This document shows positions 1 to 12,076 of a DNA stretch of 64,000 nucleotides, in pieces (position 1 is the first letter of the stretch; each line of letters begins with the position of its first letter). Source of the DNA: Celoporthe dispersa. Its lineage: Eukaryota > Ascomycota > Sordariomycetes > Diaporthales > Cryphonectriaceae. Both the position numbers and the translations under genes were made by a program. Location of the stretch: the NCBI GenBank assembly GCA_016584495.1, contig WAID01000003.1, positions 2,170,001 through 2,234,000 on the forward strand, given 5' to 3'. The notes under the pieces are model-generated. The model was given only the letters and a program-made list of their open reading frames with translations. It did no database searches and was not told the DNA's origin.

Positions 1-246
1 AGCCCTCCTTCCCTTTGGGTATCGTATCGTGTTGAAGTACGCATGAACGATAAATGATGATGATGAATGATGATAAACAAATCATGTTGAATAAGCCCTG
101 ACCTGTACGGTCTCTTCCATGCAACGCCGGCGTCTTTCATGCCTCCAACGTAGTACTGTGTAATCATGTGTCAAGCTTCGTCTATAGGTCGCCCCCCACC
201 TTGTGTGTGCGGCTCCTCGGGTCTGCTCAGACGACTGTCGTTGAAA

Positions 247-965
247 TCAGGCGCTGTCGCCCGTGGTGTCCTCGACTGGAGGGCACGTGCAGAAGAGATT
301 CAGGTCTCCGTAGGCTGTAACATCCCGTCAGTATTTGTTTTTCTCCTGCTTGACCAATTCATAGAACAAGAACGGCAAGAAGGAAAGGGGAGGGAAAAGA
401 GAGGGGGAGGAAAAATAGAGAGAAAAGGTTCCAACTCACTATCGTCCACCCTCCCGACGCTGGGCCAGAACTTCCTCTCCCTCAACCACGGCAGCGGGTA
501 CACGGCCTTCTCCCGGCTGTAGGGCCTGTCCCAGCTGTCCCCGACAATGTCTGCGATGGGGTGCGGCGCGTTCTTGAGCACGTTGCCGGCCTTGGGCGCC
601 CTGCCCTCCTCGACCTCGCGGATCTCCTGGCGGATGCTGATCAGGGCGTCGACGAAGCGGTCGAGCTCCTCGCGGCTCTCGCTCTCGGTGGGCTCGATCA
701 TGAGCGTGTTGGCGACGGGCCAGCTCATGGTGGGCGCGTGGAAGCCGTAGTCCTGCAGCCGCTTGGCGATGTCGATGGCCTCGACGCCGGCCGTGGCTGC
801 GAAGGGCCGCGCGTCCAGGATGAACTCGTGGGCGCACCGGCCGTGGGTGTTGGTGTACAGGATGCTGTAGTGGGGCCGCAGGCGGGAGAGGAGGTAGTTG
901 GCGTTGAGCAGGGTCGCCTGGGTGGCGCGCTTGAGGCCCTCGGCGCCCATGAGCATATTGTACGC

Positions 966-1004
<39 letters not shown>

Positions 1005-1703
1005 GCTCGAGACGATACCCGGCTGGGCATCGGGGCCGGTGGGCGCGAGATGTGGTGCCAGGTGGGCCCTGACAGCGATGGGGCCCACGCCGGGCCCGCC
1101 GCCGCCGTGCGGGATACAAAAGGTCTTGTGCAGGTTGAGGTGGCAGACGTCGGCGCCGATCTCGCCGGGCGAGCACAGGCCGATCTGGGCGTTCATGTTG
1201 GCGCCGTCCATGTAGACCTGGCCGCCATGGGCGTGGACGATCTCGCAGACGCGTTTGACGGCGGGCTCGAAGACACCAAAGGTGGACGGGTAGGTGACCA
1301 TGATGGCCCCGAGCTGGGCGGCGTGCTTCTCGCACTTGGCCTCCAGGTCGGCCACGTCCAGATTGCCGGTCTTGGTGTCGCACTTGACGGGCACGACGCG
1401 CATGCCGGCCATGGCGGCAGAGGCCGGGTTGGTGCCGTGCGCGGACACAGGGATGAGGCAGATGTCGCGGTCCTTGTGGCCGTTGGCCTCGTGGAACTTG
1501 CGGATGGCGCGCAGCCCGGCGAACTCGCCCTGGGCGCCCGAGTTGGGCTGCAGCGAGACGGCGTCCATGGCGGTGATGCTCTTGAGCTGGTCCTCCAGCG
1601 AGGCGATCATCTTCAGGTACCCCTTGACGGTGTCGCGGGGGGCAAAGGGTGCACGTTGGCAAAGCCGGGCTTGGTGATGAGGGCCATCTCGGTGGACCCG
1701 TTC

Positions 1704-1735
<32 letters not shown>

Positions 1736-2281
1736 GGAGTGCACGAGGGACAGGTCCTTGGACTGCAGGTGGTGGATGTACCTGAGCATCTCGGTCTCGG
1801 AGTGGTGGGTGTTGAAGTTGGGGTGGGTGAGGTATCCAGATGTGCGCCTGAACGGCTCCGCGACCTCGACTGTGCTGTTCGCGCCGAGCAGCCTGTCGAC
1901 CGTCTCCAGGAGCGGCGGCGCCGGGCCCGTCGGTGATGCACGCCACCAGGGCCGTCAGGTCCTCCTTGGTGGTCGCCTCGTCGACGCTGATGCCGACCAT
2001 ATCATCGCCGAGGTGGCGGAGGTGAATGCCACGCTCCTTTGCCCGCCCCAGCAGGCCCGCAGCCGCTGGGCCTCGAAGCACTACGGTGTCGAAGAGGGAG
2101 GTGTCCGTGACCACCTCCCAGCCCGAGGCAGACGCGGCCTCCCCTGACGACCGCAGCCCCCCTCATGACCTTCTCTGCGATCTCCCTCAGGCCCTCGGGC
2201 CCATGGTAGCAGGCGTACAGGGCGCTCATGTTGGCAAGAAGGGCCTGGGCCGTGCAGACGTTGCTGGTGGCCTTTTCTCTC

Positions 2282-2313
<32 letters not shown>

Positions 2314-3525
2314 CCGGAGGGCCTTCCCGCCGAGCCGGTCCTTGGAGACGCCGATGAGGCGGCCGGGCATCTTGCGCTTGTGCTTGTCCATGACAGCAAA
2401 GAAGGCGGCGTGCGGGCCCCCGAAGCCTATGGGGACGCCGAGCCTCTGCGCGCTGCCGAAGGCGATATCTGCACCCCACTCGCCTGGGGGCGTCAGGACG
2501 GTCAGCGCCAGGAGGTCGGTGGCCACGCTGAGGAGGGCGCCCCTGTTGTGGACGGCATCCGACAAGCCGCGGAAGTCCTTGATGCGGCCGTACGTATCGG
2601 GATACTGGACCATGACGCCGACGAGGTCGTCGCCCAGCTCCTCCAGGCGGCCGGCGAACTGCTGCGAGAGGACATCGGCCGTCTCGATGGCGATACCGAA
2701 GCCCTCAGCGCGGCTGCGCATGACGGCCAGGGTCTGCGGGTGGATGGCGTCCGACACGACGTAGGTCTTGCCGGGCCTCCTGGCGCGGGAGGAGGAGAGA
2801 GTGTTCATGGACAGGGTCAGGGCCTCGGCGGCAGCCGTGCCCTCGTCGAGCAGGCTGGCGTTGGCCATGGGTAGGCCCGTGAGGTCGGTGACCATGGTCT
2901 GGAAGTTCAGGAGCGACTCCAGGCGGCCCTGGCTGATCTCGGCCTGGTAAGGGGTGTAGCTCGTGTACCAGGCGGGGCTCTCGAGGACGTTGCGCTTGAT
3001 GACCTCGGGGACGAGGGTGCCGTAGTAGCCAGCGCCGATGTAGCTCTTGCCCTGCTGGATCTCATCCCTCTGCAGAGCCTCGACCAGGCCCAAGACCTCC
3101 GACTCGGGGAGGGCCTCGGTGACGGCGGCCTCGGTGGGCTGGTTGGCCTCTGAGCGCGCATTGGGGAAGAGCGGCCGCGAGGACAGGATGTCTGCGGGGA
3201 TCACCTGGGCCACGAACTCGTCGATAGACCTGACGGGCGGATCCAGGGCCTGGAGCATGTCGGAGATCTCAGCGTCATCCGGCCCGATGTGGCGCCGAGG
3301 GAAGGTGTCTAGCATGGCATAGCCGGAAGACGACGACTGCTGCCGGGAAAACACCCTGCTGGTGCCGACAGCGCCCTCTCGTGAGCAGGAGCGGTAGACC
3401 CATGGACGCTGGGCATTGGCGGCAAGTCGGAGGCTGAGGGATGCATGCGTGCCCCTGGCTCCGGTTCCTGCCGCCCTGCTCAGACGGCCGAGGTGGCGCG
3501 AGATGGCGAGGCCATTGGCAGCCAT
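247..3525 (-). CDS. gcvP: Glycine dehydrogenase (decarboxylating), mitochondrial P-protein
   Basis: P-protein of the mitochondrial glycine cleavage system: PLP-dependent decarboxylation of glycine and transfer of the aminomethyl group to H-protein lipoate. The start at 3525 gives an Arg/Ser/Ala-rich presequence of about 70 residues, then the family segment around FPRRHIGPDD. The PLP lysine lies in HLNLHKTFCIPHGGGGPG near 1100-1150. The last intron is 315..439 (donor GTGAGT, acceptor TTACAG); the final exon 247..314 supplies the conserved end YGDLNLFCTCPP and stop 247-249. Three frame breaks are present: one extra G near 2135, one extra base near 1920, and one missing C near 1645 (CACCCTTT). 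Between 1645 and 1920 the family-like frame (ending GSCTMKLNGSTEMALITKPG) is offset from its flanks. Corrected length is about 1050 aa, normal for the family. Family identity is certain; whether the breaks are real is not. Confidence 0.95.
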
Positions 3526-5033
3526 TGCTGCACGGGAGCTGGCGCGTAGAGATGCTGAGCTTCCACCGTGTCAAAGCAGGACGCGTTCAGGGTGAGACTG
3601 GTTGGCTATGTGTGACGAGTGTCGCGTGTGGCTGTCAGGGTGTGGGTGTGTGGGTGTGTGAAAGTCGCCGATGTGCGCTGCCGGCAGAGCCTCGCCACCT
3701 GCTATATAGTAATGTGTGCGTGTGTGCGCGCGCGCTTATAGGTCTCAAGGGAGGGAGACAAGCCAAACACAAAAAGAAGAATTAAAAAAAAAAATAGAAG
3801 AGCAAAGACAAGCCTGCCAACACAGCCAAGAGGAGGAGGGGAAGAGGGAAGGAGGAGGGAATAAATAAGGAAGACGCCACGGTATAAGAGGAAAGACGGT
3901 GAGGGACCAGGAATGATAGAGATAGGATCTGATATACTGAAAAGATATCGGGGACTTTTCCAGGAACGGGATTTTTTTTTCCTTCTTCCCTTTCTCTCTT
4001 CTTCGCTCCCCTTCCTGCTTTTTTTTTTTTTGTCTCTGGGCGCGTGGGCCGGTGCCGTCTGATGGTCCAACAGACAGCGTCTATGCCGATGCCCTTAAGT
4101 CGGGACTAAATAAGGAGGGGTGGCGCCTTCTTGTCTTTTTTGGTTCTTTGATGATGGGGAAGGAACGAGGGGAGAAAAGACACACGAAAAGAAAAGAAAA
4201 AAAGAACTACTTCTAAAACTGGGATCACCTCACAAGATAAAAAGACCAAGCCAACTAATTACCATGGCAAAGGTGGGAATATTGTCAGTCATGGCTGTGA
4301 ACAATGTAAATGAGTCGCGCACCTGTTGGCAAATGCCTTGTGCCCGTCGATCGACTCTCCCGAGCCCTCGAGCCACCGTGATCGGCTCTCAGCGGCTTGA
4401 TATGTTTGTCGGTTTAGCCTTGGTAATAGAGATAAGCAGCCGTGGGCAAAAGTGAACCGATCCATACTACCGTAGTAGTAATACCTACTACGGTATGTGT
4501 TGTACTATGTAACATTGTGGTACTGTAGTTTATAGATACGTACACGATACTCAAAGTACTTACTACACATATCATGTACAATAGAGAGAGAGAGAGTGAG
4601 GGTGGTCCGTAGCCCTGGCCGGTCGGAAGGATTGGCAGCCATCGGTTACAACCGGAGCGGGTTCGCAGCTGTGGCACTACATGAAGCTACGGGTGGAATG
4701 CACTGTAGTACCAGGTACGGACTGTCTTGCCTGGCAGCTGGCTTCTTGGGGGGAGGGACCCCCTGTACGAGTTCCCCCTAACAAAGTGCCCCCTAACAAG
4801 TCCCACCCCCCACCCCTTGCACAGGCCAGCAGCGCCTTATCGCTTATCGCGCTGGGGAAATTTTCGACATCGGAGGGTTCTTCAGTTGCTGGGGCTCTCT
4901 ATCTCTCTGCTCACACAAACTTCTCTCTCACATGCCGTCATTGCTCCAGCACCTGTAACCAGCACCACTTCCATCCTTCCACGCCCCCCTCCCCTCGAAA
5001 CCCCCATCCACAGCGAAGCAGCCAGCAGTCAAG
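3526..5033. other. Intergenic region, shared upstream of gcvP and tom5
   Basis: These 1.5 kb separate two divergent genes and hold no credible coding frame. They contain A-rich and T-rich runs (3775-3800, 3970-4032), a short GA tract (4580-4595), C-rich stretches (4750-4830) and an 11-bp inverted repeat listed separately. Regulatory content for both genes is expected, but I cannot name a specific site. Confidence 0.5.
4468..4495. repeat. Perfect inverted repeat, 11-bp arms, 6-nt loop
   Basis: Left arm TACCGTAGTAG (4468-4478), spacer TAATAC, right arm CTACTACGGTA (4485-4495). The arms are perfectly complementary. An element with the same 11-6-11 geometry and similar TA/GTA-rich sequence lies at 58285-58312. 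Confidence 0.8.
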
Positions 5034-5395
5034 ATGTTCGGAGGAGGATGTAAGTTGTCTCTGCTGCATACACCCACTTAATTTTGTTTTCCTTAAATAC
5101 ACACATCCACCTTTATGTACCCTGAGGCCTACCGGCAGCTGACCATCTTCCGTGACCTTGCAGTCCAGATGCCCCAGCTTTCGGCCGAAGAGCTGAGGGC
5201 TTCTGAGGCCCAGGCCTCCTACACCATCCAGCAGGGTGTTACCGCTGCCGTCGCCCTCTACCTCTGTACGTTCCTGTTTCTCCTCCTCTGTTACCCTCGG
5301 GGCAGACACGCGTCTTGTCTGGCTGTGGACGCCTGCTGATCCCCGTGGTCTGGATAGCTCCCTTCGTCATCAACGCCGTCTGGAAGATCTTCTAA
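5034..5395 (+). CDS. tom5: Mitochondrial import receptor subunit Tom5
   Basis: Small tail-anchored subunit of the TOM complex in the mitochondrial outer membrane. Three exons join in frame: 5034..5049, 5164..5265, 5358..5395 (introns GTAAGT..TTGCAG and GTACGT..GGATAG). The product is 51 aa, beginning MFGGGFQMPQLSAEELRASE and ending YLSPFVINAVWKIF. An acidic cytosolic N-terminal half is followed by one hydrophobic segment (VTAAVALYLSPFVI). This matches the length, the MFGG start and the Leu-Ser-Pro-Phe end of fungal Tom5. The gene is missed by single-frame searches because its first exon is 16 nt. It diverges from gcvP, which is also a mitochondrial gene. Confidence 0.88.
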
Positions 5396-6710
5396 GCTCG
5401 AGAGGAGACACCGCCTTCCTTTTACTCACCCCCACCCCTGCTGTCTGGGTTGTATCGAGGAATAACCATGACGACCCATACCGCGCGGACTGTACGATAG
5501 AAACACTTGGCGATACCAGAGAGGACCTTTGGATCTGGCGTCATGGCTATGGTGAATAACATGTGGATATAAACGGCGACCTCTACGTTAGGAGGTCTCC
5601 ATCTCCTGCGCCTTTTGGGCGCGCCATTCGGAAAAGATCATTGCATATACATGACATGGGTACAACTACCAGCGAGGGAATGCCACAGTACGCATGCTGC
5701 TGGTGGGAGCACTAATCCTCAGCCCTGAACCTACAGGCACAGCTCTCTCCTCGTTGGCGCCCCCTCGGGATCAGAATGGGCGACAGTTCTAGGATGATAG
5801 GTCTCAATCAACCTTGTTCTACAGTAATATGTCTCAAACAAACCCGGCTTGCTGACAGCGCACGCTGCTAAGCTAGCCCGGCGGCACAAGACGAGCCTCG
5901 CTTCTCAGCGGTGACGCCGGACCAGCGCAACCTTCCCACGCCACAACCAGGGCATACATAGTACATATATTCCACGTATCAGACGTCGTCATCCCGGCCA
6001 GTTGAGCCTGGACCATTCCAGGCTGGATGTGCATGAGCCTCGCTCGTCTTCCCTGGGAGGCTCCCTGCCCCATTCCATTGCCTCTCAGGCCAGACAGACA
6101 GAACCTCCACCAGCACCGGCCGACGACCATGAAGCGGGATACTACGTTGTAGAAATTTGCAGCTGTAGGCCGGGCCAGACACAAAGCTGAAAAATACGAG
6201 ACCCTAAAAGGGAAGCGCAACTTGTTCCCTTGCCCCTTTCATTAGCTAGTTATTGCTTTTCCCTCCTCTTCACACCTGCACAAGTAGGTGAAATGGCATC
6301 CAAATAAGCAATATATACTTAGTAGTCACCTCATCGGAAGCCTAGCCCTGTGCCTAGACCAGGTTGGTAGTGCGCCCAACCTTGGCGGGAGAGCAGCCCA
6401 ACTAATACTGGGGCCTATCACCTGCCGTTTCAAGAGAGCAGCACTGCCACTACTGGCGCCGTGCCTACGGAACACACTGTTCCTCACGCTATCCAGCGCC
6501 CCTCGAAACAACAACCCCTACCTACACACTCTTTCACACACCACCCCCCTCTCTCCTCTCTCTCTCTCCCTTCCCCGCTGCGACGACCACTTGACATCGT
6601 TCTATCCTCTTTCCTCTTTCCTCCTCTTCCTTCTAGCCAACCTCACCCAAGGAATTTCTTTCCTCCTATTGCTCCCTCTTCCAAAGGTTACCATCATATA
6701 CCCTATCACA
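5396..6710. other. Intergenic region
   Basis: This 1.3 kb lies between tom5 and the SH3-protein gene. I see no coding frame. A CT-rich block (6540-6700) immediately precedes the ATG at 6711 and looks like a typical fungal core promoter/5' leader for that gene. Confidence 0.5.
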
Positions 6711-7699
6711 ATGGCAGACCGTCAAAAGATCATCGAGAACAACCGGTCCATCCGGACCATCAAGAATGTACGTCTTTGCCCTCTCCCCAAACAACACATA
6801 CATGTAGTCTTTTGTGACACGAGACGACACACGCGCATGCGCACACAAGCACACACGGCCTCCAGCCCGGACAAATGACGTGCCTAACACAAACCTCTCT
6901 CTCTCTCTCTCTTCCTACAGGAACTCGAGGCCCTCCTCGAGAAGGATGTCATAGCCTACCACACCTACGAGTCCATCCACGCCCTCCTCCCCGCCGAGAC
7001 CTCCCTCGCCGGCCACCACGCCCCATCACCATCCGCAGCACCAGCGGCAGCAAGGGTAGCCTCTCCCACCACAGCCCCCGCATCCGCGGCCCCGCCCCCA
7101 AGCTACGCCCAGACGACCGGCTCCCAGCCGCCCGCCCTCCCCAGCCGCAACAAGAACGAGGAGAGCGGGCCCCCGCCCCCGCCCCCGAGCAAGCCCGTCG
7201 TCGCCCACGCCCGCGCCCTCTACCGGTACGCCGCGACCGACGCCCGCGACGTGTCCTCGACCGCGACGACCATGTTGCCGTCTACGAGTACATGAACGCC
7301 GACTGGTGGATGGGCCGCAACGAGCGCACCCTGCAGGAGGGCATCTTCCCGCGGACCTACGTCGAGGTGATACCCGACCACGGCAACAAGGGCGCCAACG
7401 GCGAGAAGGCGGACGCCATGTCCTACTACGCGGGCCAGCAGCAGCAGCAGCAGCCCGCCTACACCGGTCCACAGCAGCCTCAGTATGGCGGGTACCCGCC
7501 GCCGCCCGGCCAGCAGCAGCAGAACCCGTACAACAGCTCGGTGCCGCCCATGGCCGTGGCCGAACAGCAGCAGCAGCAGGGCCAGGGAGGCGGCAAGGCT
7601 GGGGAGATGGGCAAGAAGTTTGGCAAGAAGCTGGGCAACGCGGCCATCTTTGGCGCCGGCGCCAGCATTGGCAGCAACATTGTCAATTCGATCTTCTAG
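6711..7699 (+). CDS. SH3-domain protein, Lsb1/Pin3-like
   Basis: Homologue of yeast Lsb1/Pin3 adaptor proteins, which bind Las17/WASP and act at actin patches and in prion/aggregate handling. Exon 1 is 6711..6767 (MADRQKIIENNRSIRTIKN), then an intron 6768..6920 (GTACGT..CTACAG), then exon 2. After a short N-terminal helical region and a Pro/Ala linker, a single SH3 domain begins ALYRYAATDARDV and continues DRDDHVAVYEYMNADWWMGR to GIFPRTYVEVI (about 7210-7375). The tail is Gln/Pro/Tyr-rich with CAG runs and ends with a Gly/Ala segment, AAIFGAGASIGSNIVNSIF. The frame breaks inside the SH3 domain near 7255, where one base is missing (TCCTCGAC); restoring one base gives 278 aa. Assignment to the Lsb1/Pin3 family is by domain layout. 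Confidence 0.85.
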
Positions 7700-8173
7700 A
7701 GGAGACGGAGATGAGGCCCTCCTGTCGGATGATCCCTTGCCGACGAGTATCGTTGTTGTACCCGTAACTGGGAACGATAGAAAAGAGAGCGGAGCCGTGT
7801 GTGCTTTTGTGCTCAGGGTATATTTACATCGTTTTCTAGGGATTCATGATTGGCGTTCGATGGCGTCTACCTGCTATCGGATATTTTGATAGCCCTCGAA
7901 CGATAATCTCTGCACCCTTTTTTTTCTTCTTTTTTTACTTTTTTCTTTCTCAAGGTTCAGCTGGTATAGTCAGTATATATGCATTATCCCGAGCAGATTA
8001 CGATTTAATCTTTGTTCTTTTTGGACGCTTTATGACAATCAAAATCTATTTTTGATCACACCTTTCTCTTTCTTTTTTTTTGTGTGTGCTTGCTGCTGCA
8101 AGTCTACAAACACGAACAGGACTCTTTGGGGGGGGGGTATCCCTCTCGTCCCTATAACTCGCCAACCAGGGCC
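7700..8173. other. Intergenic region between convergent genes
   Basis: 3' regions of the SH3 gene and of the 2-methylcitrate dehydratase gene. T-rich tracts at 7918-7945 and 8070-8082 and a G run at 8130-8138; nothing coding recognised. Confidence 0.5.
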
Positions 8174-10102
8174 CTAGACAAACTCGCTCTTGTCGACCAC
8201 GTACAGGTCAACGTACTCGTCGACCGCCATGCCTTCCAGCTTCTGCCTGTCGGCGCCGAGGTCCACCAGCTGCTTGACCTTGTCGGCGCTGTAGTGAGGC
8301 TCCAGGTGCCTCTTGAACTTGGCCATGATCTCGGGCTTGGCCTCCTCGCGGCGCAGCCTGTGGCCGAGCGGGGCCTCGACGACGACCTCCTCAAGCACGG
8401 TGCCGTCGTTCAGCTCGACGGTCAGGGCGTTGCTGATGGTGCGCAGCTCCGGGTTGTGGTAGTCCTCGGTGAAGGCCGGGTCCTCGACGCACTTGATCTT
8501 CTGGCGCAGGGACTCGACCAGGGGCGACGTGGTGGCCTCGCTGCCGTCGGTGTAGTCGGTGGCCTGCAGGCGGCCGAAGACGAGCATGACGGCGCACATG
8601 TACTGCACGCAGTGGTCGCGGTCGGCGAAGTTGTCCATGGGCTTGAACTGCTTGTCGATGATGCGCACACAGGCCTCGTGGGTCCGGTTCGTGATGGCCT
8701 TGATGTCCGCGGCAGACTTACCCTGGGCCTTGAGGGTGTTGAAGATCTTCTGGGATGCCTCGATGGCGGTCTGCGAGTGGAACTCGGCTGGTGGTGTAGG
8801 ACGACATGGTCAGAGGGGGGAAGGGGAACCAGAAGAAGAGAGAAAGAGGGGGGAGGGGTAGGGAAGGGGTTTTTTTTTTTATATTTTTTTTTTCATTTTT
8901 GGCTCGACGTACCCGGATAAGAGACCTTGAAGAGCACGTTCTCCATCACGTAGCTACCGTACGGCCTCTGGAACTCAAACTTCTTGCCCTTGAACAGCAC
9001 GTCGTAGAAGCCCCACACAGGGGCGGACAGCACGGTGGGGACGCCCGACTCGCCCTTGAGGACCTTGAGCACGAGGTTGACGGCGCGCTGGCAGGCGTCA
9101 CCGGCAGCCCACGACTTGCGCGACATGGTGTTGGGCGTGTGGCGGTAGGTGCGCAGGGACTGGCCGTCGACCCAGGCCTGGGTGATGGCGTCGGCGGTCT
9201 GCTTCTCGCTCAGGCCCAGCATGCCGGAGACGACGGCGGTGCTGGCGACCTTGACCAGCACGACGTGGTCCAGGCCGACCTTGTTGAACGAGTTCTCCAG
9301 GGCCAGACAACCCTGGATCTCGTGGGCCTTGATCATGCCCTCCAGCACGTCGCGCACCGTGAAGATCCTGCCGCCCGCGAGGTTCCCGCCGGCCCTGTTG
9401 GTGCGGTTCACCCAGTCGGCGACGGCCAGGATGGCGCCCAGGTTGTCAGAGGGGTGACCCCACTCGGCGGCGAGCCAGCAGTCGTTGTAGTCCAGCCAGC
9501 GGATCATGGCGCCGATGTTGAAGGCGCCGTTGACGGGGTCGAGCTGGAAGGGCGTGCCGAAGACCTTGGTGCCGCTGGGCACGACGGTGCCCGGCACGAT
9601 GGGGCCCAGCAGCTTGGTGCACTCCTTGAAGCGCAGGCCCTCGAGGCCACAGCCGATGGTGTCGAGGAAGACGAAGCGGGCCGTGTCGAACTGTTGATCG
9701 TCGCGGTCGTCGCCGGCGGGCGGGCGGTTAGCCTCGGCTGCTGCGGGGTATGAGGTGAAAGCGGAGGGCGCAGTGATGGGACACTTACGGCGAGGTCAGA
9801 GTCGACCGAGTAGTTGTGGATGTAATTGGCAATGTCCTTGATCTCTGGTCATAGCCCACGCCCTCGGAAGGCTTGGGCGTGGCGGCGGCGGCGGACTGCA
9901 GAGAAGCCATGGTGTGGAAGCAGGATGTCGCTCTTGTTGTTGCTCGGGAGAGGCCTCGAGTGGCAGCGCTGAATCCCGAGGTCGGTGATGATGACGATGC
10001 TCCACTGCCCAGTAGCGAGGCTGACCGTACGGCCTGACGAGGTGCCGAGTAAGCGTTCTGGAGGCGTATTGATCTCGACAGAGCACGGTTGACGGCCGAC
10101 AT
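8174..10102 (-). CDS. prpD: 2-methylcitrate dehydratase (MmgE/PrpD family), mitochondrial
   Basis: Dehydrates 2-methylcitrate to 2-methyl-cis-aconitate in the mitochondrial methylcitrate cycle for propionyl-CoA. Exons: 9789..10102, 8913..9690 and 8174..8787. Introns 9691..9788 (GTAAGT..AACAG) and 8788..8912 (GTACGT..CACCAG) join to read SDLAFDTARFVF and VSYPAEFHSQTA. The first ~60 residues are Arg/Ser/Ala-rich, a likely mitochondrial presequence. Family landmarks include LDTIGCGLEGLRF, NGAFNIGAMIRWLDYNDCW and EWGHPSDNLG. One base is missing near 9850 (GACCAGAGATC; expected D-Q-E-I), breaking the frame before the first intron. Corrected length is 568 aa, normal for fungal enzymes. It is convergent with the SH3 gene and next to a peroxisomal thioesterase. 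Confidence 0.93.
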
Positions 10103-10734
10103 GGTGTCTTGATCTCCTTTTGGGGGAAGAGGAGAAGCTGTGAGGGTATTCGAGGTCCGCGGGAGGGAATGGAGGGGAAAGCTTAGGGGGAGAGACACTA
10201 GGTAGGTACTTGAGCTACCCAAGCTACCCCATGAGCCGAGAAGGGTGTCGAGGAATTAATACACAGTGCTCAGCCATTGATTCCCGAGGCTAAACGCTTC
10301 AACGGTAGCAGCTATCCTCCCCCTGTCCTCCATGGGGGTCAATTGGGGGGGGGTCCTTGGTGAGGGGAAAGGTTCCCCCCTACAGACAGGATCTACACTA
10401 CTACCCCACAGTGGTTGTTATTCCTCACAGGGCCTATAATTCAGGTAGTAGTGACCCCCAACACCGGGTCAGATCTAAGGTTGGGGTTTCATTGAGCACG
10501 TGAAAATGTGCAACCAGATTATAACAGTATACTTGCTCCCTCTGTCATGAGCATGTAACAGCAGTAGCCTCCACATATTCAGCACGACCACAGGTGTGTG
10601 CACCAGAGATCATGGACATACAGAATCTCTCTTCAGGGTGCAGTGTGCCACCATACTGTCTCTATAATAAGTAATAACATATTGGTATCATCTTTGTCTA
10701 TGAGTATTTACAGCATGAGCACAGCACTCTTCTA
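10103..10734. other. Intergenic region
   Basis: Upstream of prpD and downstream of the thioesterase gene. C/G runs near 10320-10380 and otherwise unremarkable sequence; no coding frame recognised. Confidence 0.5.
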
Positions 10735-12076
10735 TCACAGCTTTGCCTTGTCCTCTGTGGCTTCTGGCGCCTTGATCCTCACCACACCCTAGATAAGACC
10801 ATGTCAGTACTTGGTGTCCATGTATGAGGAGATAAATGAAAAGAGAGGAAGAAGAAAAGAGGGGAGCAGTCAGCCTCTCTGATGGCTACTCACCTCTTGA
10901 AAGCAAGTGGCCAGCAGGGTCCCATCCTTGGAAAAGATCCTCTGTGTCACCACACCACGCCCGTCGCCGGCCCAGGGGCTCTCCATCTCGCTCAGCATCC
11001 ACTCGTCCGCCCTCACCTTCCTGGGCTCGTGGAAGTAGATGGAGTGGTCCAGGCTGACCATCATGCCGATCTCCGGCCGGTCCTTCCAGAACTCCCTGAA
11101 CTCCTCAAAGCTCTGTGCCCGTGAGCCTCGGCTGCCCGTCTCGAAACCCTCGAAGTCGTTCAGCCTCCGGACGTGGTCCTGCAGCTCCGGCGGCAGCTCG
11201 GCGAACTCCCGCGCCGGGAACGGGTACCGCCACAGCTTGTGGATCCGCGAGACGGTCCCGATAAAGTACGAGTCCGACACGTACGCCAGTGCGTTGAGGT
11301 GCGCCTGGCGGCCCCCGGCCTCCGAGATCCGGCCCTCGCCCGGTACCACTGCCGCAGCTTCTTGGTCTGCGGCGAGCCGTCGCCGTTGTTCACGACCACG
11401 GTGCGGTGGCTCTGAAACGGCCCCGGGCTCGCCAGCTCCAGCTCGTCCTCGTAGTCGTCCGGCGGCGGCTCCACAGGCAGGCCCGTCGCCGCGTCGCACG
11501 GCATAGGCGCCGCGTGCCGCACGACGCCGTCCTTGAACTCGTGGTTTGGCGCGGCCGCTGTGGAGGGGTGCGCCACGCTCTCCCTGACGAAGGACATGGT
11601 CGTCGTGAAGATGGCCCGCCCCCGCTGGCGGGCCTGCACGGTGCGCGTCGCGTAGGACCGGCCGTCGCGGACCTTCTCCACGTGGAACAGCACGGGGATG
11701 TCGGCCGACCCGGCCAGGATGAAGTAGCAGTGGCACGAGTGCACTGCAAAGTCGTCTGGGACCGTCTTCTGCCCTGCCGCGAGGCACATGGCTATCATGG
11801 TGCCGCCGAAGACGCCACGGGCCCCTGGTGGGTGCCATAGGGGCCGCTTGTTGGTGAAGATGTTCTGGGGGCGGAAACCGTCAGCCTCTCGGCCCCCTAG
11901 AGGGTTGTGTGACATATCAGGATGGAGGTGAATGGTAGGGGTTTGATTGAGGGACTCACAGGCCCGATGACGCCCAGGTCCAACACGTCCAGGGCATTCT
12001 CGATGGGCGCCTTGTCTGGGTCTTCAGGCGGCGGCCTGATGAGCGTGGGCCGGTCATTGCCCCCTTCTTCGGGCAT
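10735..12076 (-). CDS. Acyl-CoA thioesterase II (TesB/ACOT8 type), peroxisomal
   Basis: Double-hotdog acyl-CoA thioesterase hydrolysing acyl-CoA to free acid and CoA. Exons: 11960..12076, 10894..11864, 10735..10788; introns 11865..11959 (GTGAGT..CCCCAG) and 10789..10893 (GTGAGT..TCTAG). The N-terminal domain has the family motif RPLWHPPGARGVFGGTMIA followed by FAVHSCHCYFI; the C-terminal domain has NALAYVSDSYFIG and MVSLDHSIYFHEP. The small last exon encodes GVVRIKAPEATEDKAKL and a stop, so the protein ends in AKL, a type 1 peroxisomal targeting signal visible only after splicing. One G is missing near 11340 (CGAGGGCCGG); corrected length is 380 aa. Fungi have several TesB paralogues, so I do not assign the yeast symbol. 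Confidence 0.92.

Noticed and set aside
561..2147. Long open frame on the plus strand opposite gcvP
   Set aside because: Antisense shadow of a GC-rich conserved gene; Val/Gly/Ala-rich translation without family resemblance.
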